This document shows, piece after piece, positions 1-12,289 of a stretch of 64,000 nt of DNA (within the stretch, counting starts at the first letter, position 1; every line of letters starts with the position of its first letter). Source of the DNA: Liolophura sinensis. Lineage: Eukaryota > Mollusca > Polyplacophora > Chitonida > Chitonidae. The notes beneath the pieces are model-generated. The model worked only from the letters and a program-made list of their open reading frames with translations, ran no database searches and was not told where the DNA came from. The translations under genes and the position numbers were made by a program. The stretch is from assembly GCF_032854445.1 (NCBI RefSeq), contig NC_088297.1:27397915-27461914 (forward strand), given 5' to 3'.

Positions 1-290
<290 letters not shown>

Positions 291-584
291 CCTGTGCTAT
301 CTGTCTCACATTATTACTGCTCGTCGGTCAGAAGATGTCATCTTAATCCTTTGTCCTACTATTCCATTTAAGTAGAATAGGAAGAACAGTGCCTGGCTGT
401 CACAAAATCAAATTATATGTCAGCATTTTAATTTGTCCATCTTTTCAAAAGTTTAAAAATTACAGTGTAATATATAAAGTGACTACAAAACGCATTGCTT
501 AGGTATAAATCGCAAAGCCACAAAATGATGATATTGGATCTTGTGTTTGCTGTGACAGAATGTGACAAATTCAGCAAAGGATTG

Positions 585-1235
585 GCATGTAACAGCCTAG
601 TGTAAGTGTGGATCATGGTGACTTTGTAGAGAATGACGTACCTGTGTCATGTGTGAGGAACAATGTGGCATGTAACAGCCTGGTGTAGGTGTGAATCATG
701 GTGACTTTGTAGAGAATGACGTACCTGTGTCGTGTGAGGAACAATGTGGCATGTAACAGCCTAGTGTAAGTGTGGATCATGGTGACTTGGTAGAGAATGA
801 CGTACCTGTGTCATGTGTAAGGAACAATGTGGCATGTAACAGCCTAGTGTAAGTGTGGATCATGGTGACTTTGTAGAGAATGACGTACCTGTGTCATGTG
901 TGAGGAACAATGTGGCATGTAACAGCCTAGTTTAAATGTAGATCATGGTGACTTTGTAGAGAATGACATACTTGTGTCATGTGTGAGGCACAATGTGGCA
1001 TATAACAGCGTAGTGTAGGTGTGGATCATGGTGGCTTTGTAGAGAATGACGTACCTGTGTCATGTGTGAGGAACAATGTGGTATATAACAGCCTAGTATT
1101 GGTGTGGATCATGGTGACTTTGTAGAGAATGACGTACCTGTGTCATGTGTGAGGAACAATGTGGCATGTAACAGCCTAATGTAAGTGTGGATCTTTGTGA
1201 CTTTGTAGAGAATGACATACATGTGTCATTTGTGT
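585..1235. repeat. ~83-bp minisatellite in EXTL3 intron
   Basis: Seven to eight tandem copies of a unit of about 83 bp, recognisable by GATCATGGTGACTTTGTAG recurring near 611, 697, 776, 858, 941, 1025 and 1107. The last copy is degenerate. The array ends about 60 bp before the next EXTL3 exon, so it is intronic. Confidence 0.9.
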
Positions 1236-1293
1236 CTATAAACCACGCCTTCGTGTAAATGGCTCACTAATGTGTGTTTTGTTTCTCTGACAG

Positions 1294-1983
1294 TATTACG
1301 CCTACATGTACAGTCACATCATGCCTCAGGCCATCCGAGACAAAGTGGATGAGTACATGAACTGTGAAGACATTGCCATGAACTTCCTAGTCTCCCATCT
1401 CACGAGGAAGCCACCTGTCAAGGTAAGGTTTTACACTTGCTGAATGGGTTCCTACCTAAACGATAAACCACCCATCGAGTTCAGGTTATGTATATGCTGA
1501 ATGGTTTCCTCCCTAAACATGTACAAATTATATACATATATAAACAATACAAGACACATGGAGACCAGACTATTGATGAAAATAACAGTAATTTCAAGAC
1601 GTAATTAACCCTTATGCTGGCATCCTCTCCGGTCTGTAGGCAACCTGCGAATGATTTGCCCTGGGCTCTGCCCGGTATCCTCCCTCCTTAATGCTGGCTG
1701 CTGTAATAGAAGTGAAACAGTCTTGAGCAAGATGTGAAACAGACAAAATGTGTATGTGTTGTTGTTGTTGTAGGTGACGTCACGCTGGACGTTTCGCTGC
1801 CCTGGCTGTCCACAGGCTCTGTCAGGTGATGAGTCCCACTTTGAGGAGAGACACAAGTGTATTAACTTTTTTGTGGAAGTGTACGGCTACATGCCGCTGT
1901 TATACACACAGTATCGTGTTGACTCGGTCCTGTTTAAAACTCGACTGCCTCACGACAAACAAAAGTGTTTCAGATACATTTGA
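1294..1983 (+). CDS. EXTL3: EXTL3, last two coding exons (glycosyltransferase GT64 domain)
   Basis: C-terminal part of an exostosin-like glycosyltransferase of the Golgi/ER lumen that starts heparan sulfate chains by adding GlcNAc to the linker region. Exon 1294-1422 (acceptor CAG, donor AAG/GTAAGG, phase 0) encodes [12 protein letters not shown]...[13 protein letters not shown]. Exon 1774-1983 (acceptor TAG) encodes [16 protein letters not shown]...[19 protein letters not shown] and ends in TGA at 1981. [13 protein letters not shown] and the [17 protein letters not shown] block distinguish EXTL3 from EXT1 and EXT2. The rest of the gene lies upstream of the window. The frame is intact and looks like a normal host gene. 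Confidence 0.95.
1609..1745 (+). repeat. SINE-like fragment in last EXTL3 intron
   Basis: The run of AACCTGCGAATGATTTG, GGGCTCTGCCCGGT and AATGCTGGCTGCTG matches the body of the SINE family seen also near 2900, 9500, 39050 and 44400. It is diverged and truncated. Confidence 0.55.
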
Positions 1984-2270
1984 GGCTGTAGTGTCACCAA
2001 TCAGCTGGAAAGTGCCAGACTTGGTGTCACCAATAAGCTGGAAAGTGCCAGACTTGGTGTCACCAAAAAGCTGGATAGTGCCAGGCTTGGTGTCACTAAT
2101 AAGCTGGATAGTGCCAGGCTTGGTGTCAACAGTAAGCTAAGTGCCAGGCTTGGTATCACCAGTAAGCTAAGTTCCACACTTGGTGTCCCCAATAAACTGG
2201 ATTCAGGAAGCATGGAGTTTGGGAACATTGGACTACTGATTTCAACAAGACTGAGGTGAGGGAAAACATG
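1984..2270 (+). repeat. 33-bp minisatellite in EXTL3 3' UTR
   Basis: Just after the EXTL3 stop codon, five to six copies of a unit near 33 bp (GTGTCACCAATAAGCTGG plus AAAGTGCCAGACTTG) run to about 2190. The unit is a multiple of three, so long spurious ORFs appear on both strands. Confidence 0.85.
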
Positions 2271-2880
2271 AGGGTGTGCATGCTGAACCAGACATGAGTT
2301 ACGAACTAGGAACTACTTGTGGCTTTTGTATGGAAAACTATAACTACAGAGAAGAGAAACTTCAAGAGAAAGTGACCAGGGCTGAGATGGAAGGGACCAA
2401 GATACAGCAGAACAGAGACAAGGCTAACCAAAATGGACAAGATGTTGACAGTTCAGTGGTATGACACTGGTATAAAAGTTGCATCTTTCCGTTGTTTTTT
2501 AAATTACAAGCTTGAGTTCAGCAATAGGCACCAAAATTGGTCAAGTATTTGTTTTAAGATGTTTTAGCTCATACCTTCACACACGTGTAACTGTTTCATC
2601 AGCCAAGAGCTTTCAGGTCATCAGCGAAATTGAATTGGAATACATGTGTGTTATAGTTTGAAAAGCACACAAGGATTTTGAGAGAAGGATTCATCCCAAC
2701 CTACATTACATGTGGTGTTGTTACAGTTGATAAATATATGATCACGGATATATTGTGAGAGTTTCAGGACTTTCACTTATGTTCAGAGTAAACTTTCATC
2801 ATCCATCGTTGTATTTACTCTCTTAAGTTATCTCCCCTATGTGCTTGTCTCCCCTACCTGTCAATCTGTACATGAACACA
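2271..2880. other. EXTL3 3' flank, no gene seen
   Basis: Low-complexity AT-rich sequence follows the minisatellite. An ORF at 2276-2464 has no recognisable domain and no splice context. Nothing else is supported here. Confidence 0.5.
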
Positions 2881-3050
2881 ACTGTCTCACATCTGTCAGA
2901 GGTGGGCTTCTTCTCCACCCATGCATTGGAAGATCTGCAGCAATCGGTGCATGGTTTTGGGTTTCCTCAAACCATAATGCTGGTCGGCGTCGTATGAGTG
3001 AGATATTCTTGAGTACAGCGTAAAACACCAATCAAACAAATTAAATCTAC
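2881..3050 (+). repeat. SINE-like element with 3' tail
   Basis: Contains ACCATAATGCTGGTCGGCG followed by GTGAGATATTCTTGAGTACA and GCGTAAAACACCAATCAAAC, the diagnostic tail of a SINE that recurs many times in this window. The tRNA-derived head is poorly preserved. Confidence 0.65.
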
Positions 3051-3431
3051 CAGAGGTAGTGCTGGTTGTCTCTTGTGCAACAGTGGGTGTCTCATATACA
3101 GGTAAGGTAGGCTCTCACACGACCTACGCACATCTAAGTAGGATGAGTGAATAAGTTTGCCATGTTGATATCACATTGGCAATGTACATGCATCAGTCCT
3201 GTTGTGTCTGCTGTAGCAGAAGGGTAAATCAGCAGCCATTTTGGAGGAATGTTACCATTACTTGTATAGCAGTTGTGCACCAATATGACTGACAAAAGTT
3301 GATCATGGAATCCATTGCATCGCTCATTAATTCTGTTAATATTAGCCTAGGGTACATTCCATAATTATGGATTGAATGTCAGCTGGAATATCAGTTGTAT
3401 TGAACAGAAATGTTAATGTTCTCATGTTATG

Positions 3432-3885
3432 CCTGCAGCGCTGGTGAGCATAGGCGAGCTCTGATGAGCATCAGGACACAAGCAGAGGTACATGGCTCTG
3501 GTGATCATAGACCAGGTCTGATAAGCGTCAGGACACAAGCAGAGGTACATGGCTCTGGTGAGCATAGACAAGCTCTGATAAGCATCAGGACACAAGCAGA
3601 GGTACATGGCTCTGGTGAGCATAGACTAGCTCTGATAAGCATCAGGACACCAGCAGAGGTACATGGCTCTGGTGAGCATAGACGAGCTCTGATAAGCATC
3701 AGGACACCAGCAGAGGTACATGGCTCTGGTGAGCAGAGATGAGCTCTGATAAGCGTCAGGACACAGGCAGAAGTACATGGCTCTGGTGAGCATAGACAAG
3801 CTCTGATAAGCATCAGGACACAAGCAGAGGTACATGGCTCTGGTGAGCATAGACTAGGTCTGATATGCATCAGGACACAGAGGTA
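3432..3885. repeat. 57-bp minisatellite
   Basis: About seven and a half copies of a 57-bp unit (GAGCTCTGATAAGCATCAGG ... CATGGCTCTGGTGAGCATAG). Because 57 is 19 codons, the array is open in several frames on both strands and gives ORFs with 19-residue periodicity. These are repeat artefacts, not genes. Confidence 0.92.
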
Positions 3886-3889
3886 TATG

Positions 3890-5560
3890 GTTGTTGATTA
3901 CCTGTATCTTGAAAACTTCTCTTCTCCTACATTAGTTGTGCCAACCATTTGAAGTTCAGCAGAAAGTTCTGAGATGTACCTGCACGAAACTTTTATAGTC
4001 ATTTTTAGTCACATTGTGTTTTTAGAAGCTGTTTGTGTCTGGGGTGCTTTTCAAACTTTTCAACTTTTGCTACAACGCCTATCATTCATTCCGTGTGGGA
4101 ATACTTTTGAGTTAGCATCTTTCCATTTATGTCTTATAAGAGAATCCACTTGTTATGAGGATGTTTTTCAGAGTGGTATGTAACTTACTGTAATTCTTCA
4201 ACCTTTTCACATGTTTGCAACTTGCTGTTTATTCAAGCTTATTCCGAGGGCATTATTCTATGTACCCTTTTTTTTTCAACTTTTTCAACCTGCTTAGCAA
4301 ACAACATTTTGAAACATTCTGAGAGAGCTGTATAGAGAGATAGTTTGCACAGTTCAGAATTTTTATCAGTCTTGTATCTTTAATCACACAAACAAATCAT
4401 TTTTAGTGCCTTTTTCATAATTATTGTATGCATAACTAGTATTGAAAAAAGTGGTTCATTGGTTGAAAACATTGAAGATTTACTATAGATTGATAAAACT
4501 AGAAATTGACCAACCAAGACAAATGTAGTTTTGTCTGTGAAGTGGAACTGAAAATGTGCATAAATCGTGCCGAAAGTTGCTCTTTCATATGCGAAAAGGT
4601 TGAGGAATTAGAGTAGTGTTGGCAATTTCTCCTCTGACCTAGTTCCGAGAGTACACCATATGATGTCCAGTAGGTGTTTCACCTCTTACAACTCTTTTAA
4701 CCCAAGATCACTTTCATTATAAGGATGCAGGCATCATTGCTATAAAAATATTCCATCCAAAGATCAGAACTACGTTCTTTATAGCGAAATATTAACTTGA
4801 CTGCTGCAATCTTCTTGTGTGAGGTCAACTTTACAAGGACGCCATGAGTCACTTGTGTTACAGCTGTCTTAGCAAAAGATCACCCATTGCTATATCCCCT
4901 ATGGTCTAATGTTGCGTTTGCTACAACTCGCTTTATAGCCAAAGATCACCTTTGCGACAACACAACTTTTGCTACAACGCCTATCGTCCGACAACGTGTT
5001 TGCTACAATTGGCTTTTGATACAACTTAACGTATCTTAGTCGAACTGCTCCTTAGTAAGTTTCTTTTGCTACAACCCCAGCACAGGGGTGCTTTTACATG
5101 TTTTACATGTCTTGCACGCATGAAGCTCTCAGGAGATCTTTAGCCGGCCACCATATGTATACTGTACTGTATGTCAGGTCGCTGGATACTTGAACAGATT
5201 CAGGATTTTACTCCAGTCGCTGTGTTGTTATGCTTTGAACGGGATATGTGGCAATACAGATAGTATACTACTCCCTCAAGTCTTGCACCCGACCAATTCG
5301 TATTTGCGGAAAACAAATTAGTGCAATGATATTGTGTTTCCTGCATGTTGTAACTGGGCTAAGAAAAAAATAGATGATGCCATGGTAGTTAGAATCGACT
5401 CGGCCTTTGGTCGCCTTGTGCAGAAAACCCCTGAGTAGAACTCTGTAACAGGCCCTAGAGGAGTTTTGGAGGTATATCTTTGGGGGTTGGGGGAGATATT
5501 TAGTACTACTGGGTACCGGTACTTGACATGCTGTGCTGTTTTCATACCATACATACATCA
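3890..5560. other. intergenic, no gene seen
   Basis: AT-rich sequence without coding exons that I can support. A short motif, ACTTTTGCTACAACGCCTAT, appears near 4065 and again near 4967, hinting at old duplicated material. ORFs at 5268-5561 show no known domain. Confidence 0.5.
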
Positions 5561-5702
5561 TCCTGCATCATGTAACATCATCCTGCATCATGTAACGTCA
5601 TCCTGCATCATGTAACGTCATCCTGCATCATGTAACATCATCCTGCATCATGTAACATCATCCTGCATCATGTAACATCATCCTGCATCATGTAACGTCA
5701 TT
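5561..5702. repeat. 20-bp tandem repeat
   Basis: Seven near-perfect copies of a 20-bp unit TCCTGCATCATGTAACATCA, alternating ACATCA and ACGTCA. Confidence 0.93.
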
Positions 5703-6360
5703 CATTTGGAGTGGTGCTTCAAATTTTATAAGCTTTTACACTGAGGTAGTGTGCGTAAACTCAGCCTCTGGCTTACAGACGACTCGGCACATTATAATGA
5801 CCTCGATATCCGCTGGAACAGCTCCCAAAGTCAACCGGATGTATTTTTTTCCCGCTGCGCAAGTCATGAAATTTGCATTACATTTCCCTGAGGATTTCAC
5901 CAGATTCTTTGACTGTAACATCCCAATTTTTGAGACCTGTTTGTATTATTTTGGTCTACATTGTACATTACATCTGAGAGACTGTAAATTCATCGCTATA
6001 ATAATTTTTCCTGTGAGGCATTATGTAACTAGGGCTTCTGTTGGGTGAAACTTTCTGTCGCATAGCAATACCGCTTTTTCTGTAAAAGTTCAGCTGTAAC
6101 AGGCCAATCACACAATCATAACGATTGAGACAAGAGAAACGAGGGGTTTGAACTGAAATTTAAAACAGAATTAAAATGAAGCGTTATCTAGACTACTGCG
6201 TTCTTTGTCCTGTGTCTTAAATTTTGAAATAATCATCTAAACCTTGTTTTAAATTTTAAATTGCGTTAGTTTTTTGTTTTTTGTTTGTTTTTGTTTTTTT
6301 CACTTAGTCCCTTGGTGTGTCTCCAGAAACGAATTTTGAGCTTGAAATTCAGGCTTCCTG
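5703..6360. other. intergenic, no gene seen
   Basis: Opposed ORFs at 5736-5921 and 5749-6048 lack domains and splice context. A T-rich stretch lies at 6268-6300. Confidence 0.45.
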
Positions 6361-6660
6361 TCTTACGAAATGGATAGCGGGACGTGGCTCTGTGAATGGG
6401 ACTCCCGTAACGACGAGGCACACGAGGGGAAGGTTCAATCCCGGCCTTGGACAAGTCCTCATTGTTCTTTAGGCCTTGGTGACAATAAAGGATCGACGAT
6501 GGCATTTTTGCCCGGTCTTCTGTTCGCTGTAGGCCGCTTGTCTTCCACCAGAGTATTGAAGGCATACAAGTTTGTCGCACGTGGGAAACGTGTCGTCAGT
6601 TAGTTGCCATAGGTAAGTGGTTTACCACGTGGGCACTCCGTTTTCCTCAGACTCACGGCA
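6361..6660 (+). repeat. SINE-like repeat remnants
   Basis: A box-B-like GGTTCAATCCC sits at about 6431. Near 6612 a second SINE motif, GTGGTTTACCACGTGGGCAC TCCG, resembles copies at 22080 and 31397. This is interpreted as one or two abutting retroposons. Confidence 0.5.
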
Positions 6661-7714
6661 TCCGTGAAAAGTTGTTGATTGTTGCAGGTCATTGAATAAT
6701 GTGGTAATTGTACTTTCTAAACAAATTCTCACTTTTAAACATCCAAAACTTGTACATATTCTAGTCAGCAAAGATGTAGTGTGATAGTGAATTCCAACTC
6801 CTTTACATGTACGCAATGTATAATCACCAAAGATCCATTTGCTTGTACTTATCTATTCAATATATCATAGATTTTTAAAGGCAACGAGAGAAGCATATGT
6901 CTGATGAAAGACCATTACAATAGTTAGATTTATATTTTTAAAAAAATGTTCAACCTAGGTATATGCATTTGAAACACTGGGCTCTATAGGGACATTTTCT
7001 GACATTACTGGGGCCAGTGTTGTTTGCCACATAACACGCATGGCAGGCGTAAATTTCAATATTCAAGAAACAGCAAAAATATGCATATGATACCCTCTGG
7101 GTCATTACAGACCACTGTAGAATATAATGTTTTAAAAACACCCTATTGGGTTTGAAGAATTCTTAAAATATAAATCGAACTATTTCCCTGGGCACTGTTT
7201 AACGGTCCGTCATGTGATATACTTCATTTTAGTGTTTTCTTTGCCTTTATAATGTAACGTAGCTCCCATTTATTTTGGCCTATTTTATTGTCATCGTTTT
7301 GAATCTCATGTTTGTAAATACATGTACGTGTACACCTACGCTTGTGTATTTTGTGCACGTATACACATGTACCGTACATTTGTGTACGTGGAACCCAGTT
7401 GACTGGATTAGACACATATTAAATTTGGTTGTTGTTCCTTCAACACAAAAGTCCGTGTCATTTACACAAACAGCTGTCATCGTTTATTATGCTTCGTCAA
7501 GGTTGTAATTGCTTGCCAATTTTGGTGTCAAATAAAACGATTTTTTTTTCTTTTTTTTTTTTACATTGAGGTGTTGACAGGTGTTGTGAATGGCGTTGAG
7601 TATATAACCACATGTGCATGTATGCTGGGGATTTTTCGATCGTGCTTGACAATTTTGCTGTCATGTGACAACAATGAGGCATCCGATGTGTTTATATATA
7701 CTGTGTCTTCTTGT
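6661..7714. other. intergenic, no gene seen
   Basis: AT-rich. A TTTTAGTGTTTTCTTTGCCTT motif near 7230 recurs near 9955 and 21575, probably an old dispersed repeat. A T-run sits at 7540-7562. Confidence 0.45.
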
Positions 7715-7880
7715 GGCAGGGTGAGTCCATGCTGCCAAAGTGCTGCCGTCGGTGAAGTATCATACCGAAGACACCAGACATGACAGCAACAAGTCCCATT
7801 TTTTGAAACCTTTGGCATGAACCGACCTTGGTTTGATCCCGGGCCTCCGGACTTCGAGGCCAACCCTAATTTTCGTAGTT
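7715..7880. repeat. SINE-like repeat
   Basis: Holds GGGTGAGTCCATGCTGCCAA, GTGAAGTATCATACCGAAGA, ACAAGTCCCATTTTTT and a box-B-like TTGATCCCGGGCC. This pattern fits a mollusc-type SINE body. Confidence 0.5.
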
Positions 7881-8407
7881 CTGCATTACTACCGTCAGCC
7901 ATATTGTATTGGACTTGAGATAGTGTAAAAAGTCAGAAAGGTCTATATTATAGTTATGAATAGCTGATTGTGGCTTAAAAAGCTGTAAAAAAAAACGTGA
8001 TAGGGTAGGAGATATGGGTGGCGCATAGCTTTATGGGCAGTAAGAAAAGAAGAATAAATATTTAATTTAGGCAAAGGAAGGACCTTCAGAGGCTTTAAAA
8101 ATGAGAAGTGTGTTCCAGCCTGTGCAAAAAGGGAACGACTCGCACCTTACGTTTTTGAGGCTGAGTAAGTGGCAGCAGGTGAGTTTGGTATCTATACTTC
8201 CCCAAAGTGCGTTGTCGTCGTTCAAGCAGGAAAAGATCAAGAAAAGCGTAAAGTATTGATCTTCTTGTTAAAAGGCTTTCTCATGTGAAGGCTTTATCAT
8301 CCCAATATTTTGAGATGCTTTCATGCACGTGAAATTTAAAAGAGCCACGAAAGTTTGTTGTTGAAAATAAGGCCAAGGAATTTGTGCTCGCTCACCACGG
8401 TCAGAAG

Positions 8408-8672
8408 AGCTCAGTCCAGCATGATATATTTATTTATTTATTTACTTATTTGTTTTACGCCATACTCCAGAATATTTCACTTGTGCGACGGCGGCCAGCA
8501 CTGATTGTGGTGGGAGGAAAGCGGACAGGGCACGGGGGAAACTCACGACCATGTGAAAGACCTCACGTATGGCCGGAAAGAAAGTCAGCATGAGCTGGAC
8601 TTGAACTCACAGCGACCACATGGATGAGGGGTGTGCCTGCTAACCTTCCTTGGCCACGGACGCCCCGTCCAG
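8408..8672 (-). repeat. near full-length SINE, inverted
   Basis: On the minus strand it reads from a tRNA-like head (TGGCCAAGGAAGGTTAGCAG, box B near 8605) through the GTGGTCGTGAGTTTCCCCC-type body to the tail and a poly-TAAA end (TATTTATTTATTTA at 8428 on plus). Confidence 0.7.
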
Positions 8673-8945
8673 GCTGATTGATTGTCCTGGAGGAAGTTTG
8701 AGGACAGTCCTAACAATCAAGACTTTCGGCTAATTCTGTGCAAATAGTTTTATTATTAAGAGGAAGATGGATGCTACACAGCAATTGTGAGATCTTGGCA
8801 AACTCTGACGTCTTCAGATGGAGCGGACGAACAGGCACTGGTCAGCGAGTAGGCTAATTTCAAAATACTGTATGAGCGCATGTCATTGGTGCATTAAAAA
8901 AAAATGAAGAAAACCCAATATTGAGCCCTTTGAGACACCATATAA

Positions 8946-9206
8946 TACCCTAAAAAAATTGTCTTAATTTTAATGGAAAGCCTGTTGTCTGAGTGATGCT
9001 AAAATGTACTCTGTTATTATAACACAATATACTGTAATATTCCACAAAACATTCTGTTAGTCTTGTAGAATCTTTATGTTGAATTAATGGAATGTGTGTG
9101 CTGTATCTAACAGAACAATCTGCTGCAATAGCAGATTACACTGTAGCATCACTCAGTAAACAGACTTTCCGTGAAAAGTAACAGGTAAAATTTTTTTAGT
9201 GTGTTG
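8946..9206. mobile_element. fold-back MITE, copy 1
   Basis: Inverted arms of about 65 bp: CTAAAAAAATTGTCTTAATT ... GTCTGAGTGATGCTA on the left mirrors TAGCATCACTCAGTAAACAG ... AATTTTTTTAG on the right. It encodes no protein. A related copy lies at 10067-10318. Confidence 0.75.
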
Positions 9207-9282
9207 GTGTAAATGGAGACAGAAATCCTTCAAATTTGAATACTGATTCCTGGTTTTAAACATGTTCTCGCCACGATATGGC

Positions 9283-9340
9283 TGAAATATTGCCGATGTG
9301 GCGTAAAGCCATAATCATTCATTCATTCATTCCTTCAAAT
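9283..9340 (+). repeat. SINE 3' tail with ATTC repeats
   Basis: GATATGGCTGAAATATTGCC then GGCGTAAAGCCATAATCATT ending in ATTCATTCATTCATTCC, a retroposon tail. Confidence 0.5.
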
Positions 9341-9387
9341 TTGACAGTTTATTGTCTGCCAGCTAAGTAATCCGGCAGCAAATCATA

Positions 9388-9625
9388 AAATGCAGGGGCC
9401 TCCGAGGCCGAGGCAGTTGACACGCCAGCTCTGCACAATGACCCAGGAGCCTTGCACCAATGCTTTCGCTGTAAGTTCAAATCCAGTTAATTCTGGCTTC
9501 CTCTCCGGGTGTTCCCGGGAAGGTCTATCAGCCACCTCCCACCATGATGCTGGCCGCTGTCGTGTAAGTGAAATAAATGCTCTTGAGTACGTCGTAAAAC
9601 ACCAAACAAGTAAAACAATAAACAT
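9388..9625 (+). repeat. full-length tRNA-derived SINE
   Basis: The head GGGCCTCCGAGGCCGAGGCA has an A-box-like segment. A box-B GTTCAAATCC lies at about 9475. The body includes CCCACCATGATGCTGGCCGC and the tail GTGAAATAAATGCTCTTGAG ... GTAAAACACCAAACAAG. This is the best-preserved head-to-tail copy in the window. The ORFs over it are not genes. Confidence 0.8.
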
Positions 9626-10066
9626 TAGACGCCACAATGAAGCCATTTTTACTTCTTTTCTGTAGGAACAAGGTGTGATTCACTGTATCAAAGGCTTCCG
9701 ATAAATCAAAGAAGACAATAGCACTAACATGCGTAGATTCTCATGCAGAAAGAAGAAAGTTGTAAAGGAAACAAGCAGTATGTACACAGCTGAATGTTTT
9801 TATCCTGAAAACATGATTATCAGGATATCTGATATGATCATACATAATGAGTAAATCCACTTTACTCGCTTGAAAAATTCTATAAAAGAAAATGAAGCGG
9901 ACTCTTTCCCTTAACAGTACTTTATGGTCTTTAACCTGACATGTACTTCATGATAGTGTTTTCTTTGTCTTTATAACACGGACGCTAATTTCCTACACTT
10001 TGTGCTAATCCTTTATCCTTCTCGCGGATTAAGTCTATCCTTTCTCACAGAAATATAGACAAAAAA

Positions 10067-10318
10067 CGACATACACTCAAAAACTTCATCTGTTAAGTTT
10101 GTCAGTGATGCTAAAATGTATTTGTTATTACAGGGGATTGCTCTGCTCAGTATAATACAAATATTTTAGTAATTCAACAAAAAGATGCTATTAATCTAAC
10201 ATAATATTATGTAGAATATGACAGTATATTGTGTTATAATAACAGAATAAATTCTAACATCACTCAAGACAACAGGCTTCCTGTTAAAATTAGCAGATGA
10301 ATATTTTGAGTGTAAGAA
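10067..10318. mobile_element. fold-back MITE, copy 2
   Basis: Terminal repeats CACTCAAAAACTTCATCTG and, inverted, CACTCAAAATATTCATCTG are flanked by TA on both sides, which suggests a Tc1/mariner-type TA target. Inner arms (AGTGATGCTAAAATGTA) are shared with copy 1. Confidence 0.75.
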
Positions 10319-10319
10319 A

Positions 10320-12004
10320 GTCACATGGGGCCTTCCACACGAAAAGATAGGCGGTGAGATCATACTTTTTGCTAACAACCAAAATATGACGCGGATATGA
10401 TATCAGTACCGGTATCCCACAGCGACCGTGTTAAATCGATTTTTTTTAACCTGAGCAAAACACCAAGCCCGCCACAGCACAGGTGAGAGGTACGGATATA
10501 TGTAGGTCGTCAAGTCTGTAGAGTGAACAGAGAGAGTTTCGTGATCCGAGGCGGACTACAACACAGGGATTACGTATGATATATACGTGTATATATGTAG
10601 GGCTGTGGGTGCGAGAACCATGGCTGTGAGAGTCGGAAATATACAACTGTTTGTCGGTATCACAGGTAAATGTAATATGAGTATATATAGTATAAGTCCA
10701 TATTCTTCATTATGACCCGCACTTAACTATAACGCACATCCCTTTAATATTGTATGTCTTATAGGTCAAAAAGATATGGGATTTGGATAGGTAGATGTAG
10801 GCACAGTTCAAATATGAAAGATATCGGTGAAGTTCTCCAGCTATTGCCCTATTTAAAACTCGATTATCCCGTTTAGTCCAAAATATGAAGAAAGAGCGAT
10901 CAGAATCTGGCGCAGAAGAGTCGCATTTCTTCTCGCTAAAGTATGGCTGCAGACTTACATCATGGGGTTTGCAGGGTACCCTGCGGCGTGCAGTCTTCAT
11001 CCCCTACACTTCCCCCCCCCCCACACACACACCCTCCGGTTTAGCAACACCCATTTATCTGATAGCCATCGTATAACTGAACCACGAGTAACACTGTCGA
11101 ACGTATAAGTGGCTATCATAAAGACATCATCTAGGATGAAATCGATACTGTACCTTTTTTCTATAACCCCGAATTCCCTTCTTCTTGTTGTTTGGGGGGG
11201 GGGGGGGGGTCACTACTGAAATAGTGAGATTGAGAAAGGCATATATCGGTATGCCCTTTTTTATCGCGATGCCCATCAATTGGTAGGGGACCTTTAGAGG
11301 AAACTGATGGTTTCCGAAGGATGAAACCCCCGATATGGATATGCGGTGGTTAAATGTGGTGTAACATTCCATGTCTTCTCTAGGAAGTGTAATACAACTA
11401 ACGCACCTTCCTTCTCCTTCAAACTACAGTTAGCCTGCCCAGTTCTCACAAAGCACACCTATGCTGTGTATTAACGGAAAATAGGACAGTTTACGCACTG
11501 TCCTGTGCGCTGCAAACATGATACGTTTAGCATTGACTAAATACCGTCATAGCAGCATGGCCTATATACAAGCTTGTCTCGCGCAGATTATATTATCTGT
11601 TTTATGTTTCATGTGCGGTGTGCTGTCATAAATATCACATACAGGTTTTTAGCTCGCACCTGGGCGGGCTGACTCACAAAATGACGGGAAAACACATACT
11701 CCTCACAGCGCATGCACCTAAACCGAACGAATATCGATGGAGTGCTCGGCACATCAACTGTTTTAGCAATGATAGTTATAGACGAACAATCCACAGCTCT
11801 TTCTCACTACCTGCGACTCTATGTCAAGGATTATTATTATTCTTATTAATTATACTGAAAAAACTGAAAATCATTAGCCTCTCTTTATTACTGGTTTACG
11901 TTTCGGGTGAGACACAATTTAACGATGGGGCGTCAGTGTTCTCAGTCAAGGTATGAAGGTCTCGTGGGTTAGGTTGAAGTGGAGCTGACATCAGTGTAAT
12001 ACGT
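10320..12004. other. intergenic or 5' intronic, no gene seen
   Basis: Contains a CA/C run at 11012-11035 and a 16-G run near 11195. An ORF ending at a donor-like CAAG/GTATGA (11950) contains a leucine-rich signal-like stretch. Its exon phase (0) does not match the exon at 14183, so it is not accepted as part of that gene. Confidence 0.4.
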
Positions 12005-12007
12005 TTT

Positions 12008-12130
12008 GATTTATTTATTTATTTATTTGATTGGCGTTTTACGAAATACTCAAGAAAAGCTCCCTAATATGACGGCCGCTAGCATTATGGTGAGAGGAAA
12101 CCCACGACCATCCGCAGCTTGCTATTTACC
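12008..12130 (-). repeat. SINE fragment, inverted
   Basis: Plus-strand TATTTATTTATTTATTTGAT TGGCGTTTTACG plus ACGGCCGCTAGCATTATGGT is the reverse complement of the SINE tail and body. Confidence 0.65.
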
Positions 12131-12289
12131 TATCGGCACTAAATAGGTTATAAATGAATGACAACATGACAAATGATGGTTCATGTAGTCTCCTAGGTTT
12201 TGAAACACTCAATCACCCTATCAAGCATTTAATCAGTCAATCAAACAAGCAGTAAGTAAGACACGGCGGCGTTAATGAGTGCAATATCA

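Noticed and set aside
2276..2464. Small charged ORF after EXTL3
   Set aside because: No domain, no promoter or splice context, and it lies in 3' flank.
3410..3870. Long ORFs on both strands with 19-residue repeats
   Set aside because: Caused by a 57-bp tandem unit; no splice or start context.
9388..9490. tRNA gene
   Set aside because: A- and B-box-like segments belong to a SINE head; there is no complete cloverleaf, and the SINE body and tail follow.
11618..11956. Signal-peptide exon of the cysteine-rich gene
   Set aside because: A leucine-rich stretch and a donor exist, but the exon phase does not match the exon at 14183, and the frame needed has a stop.
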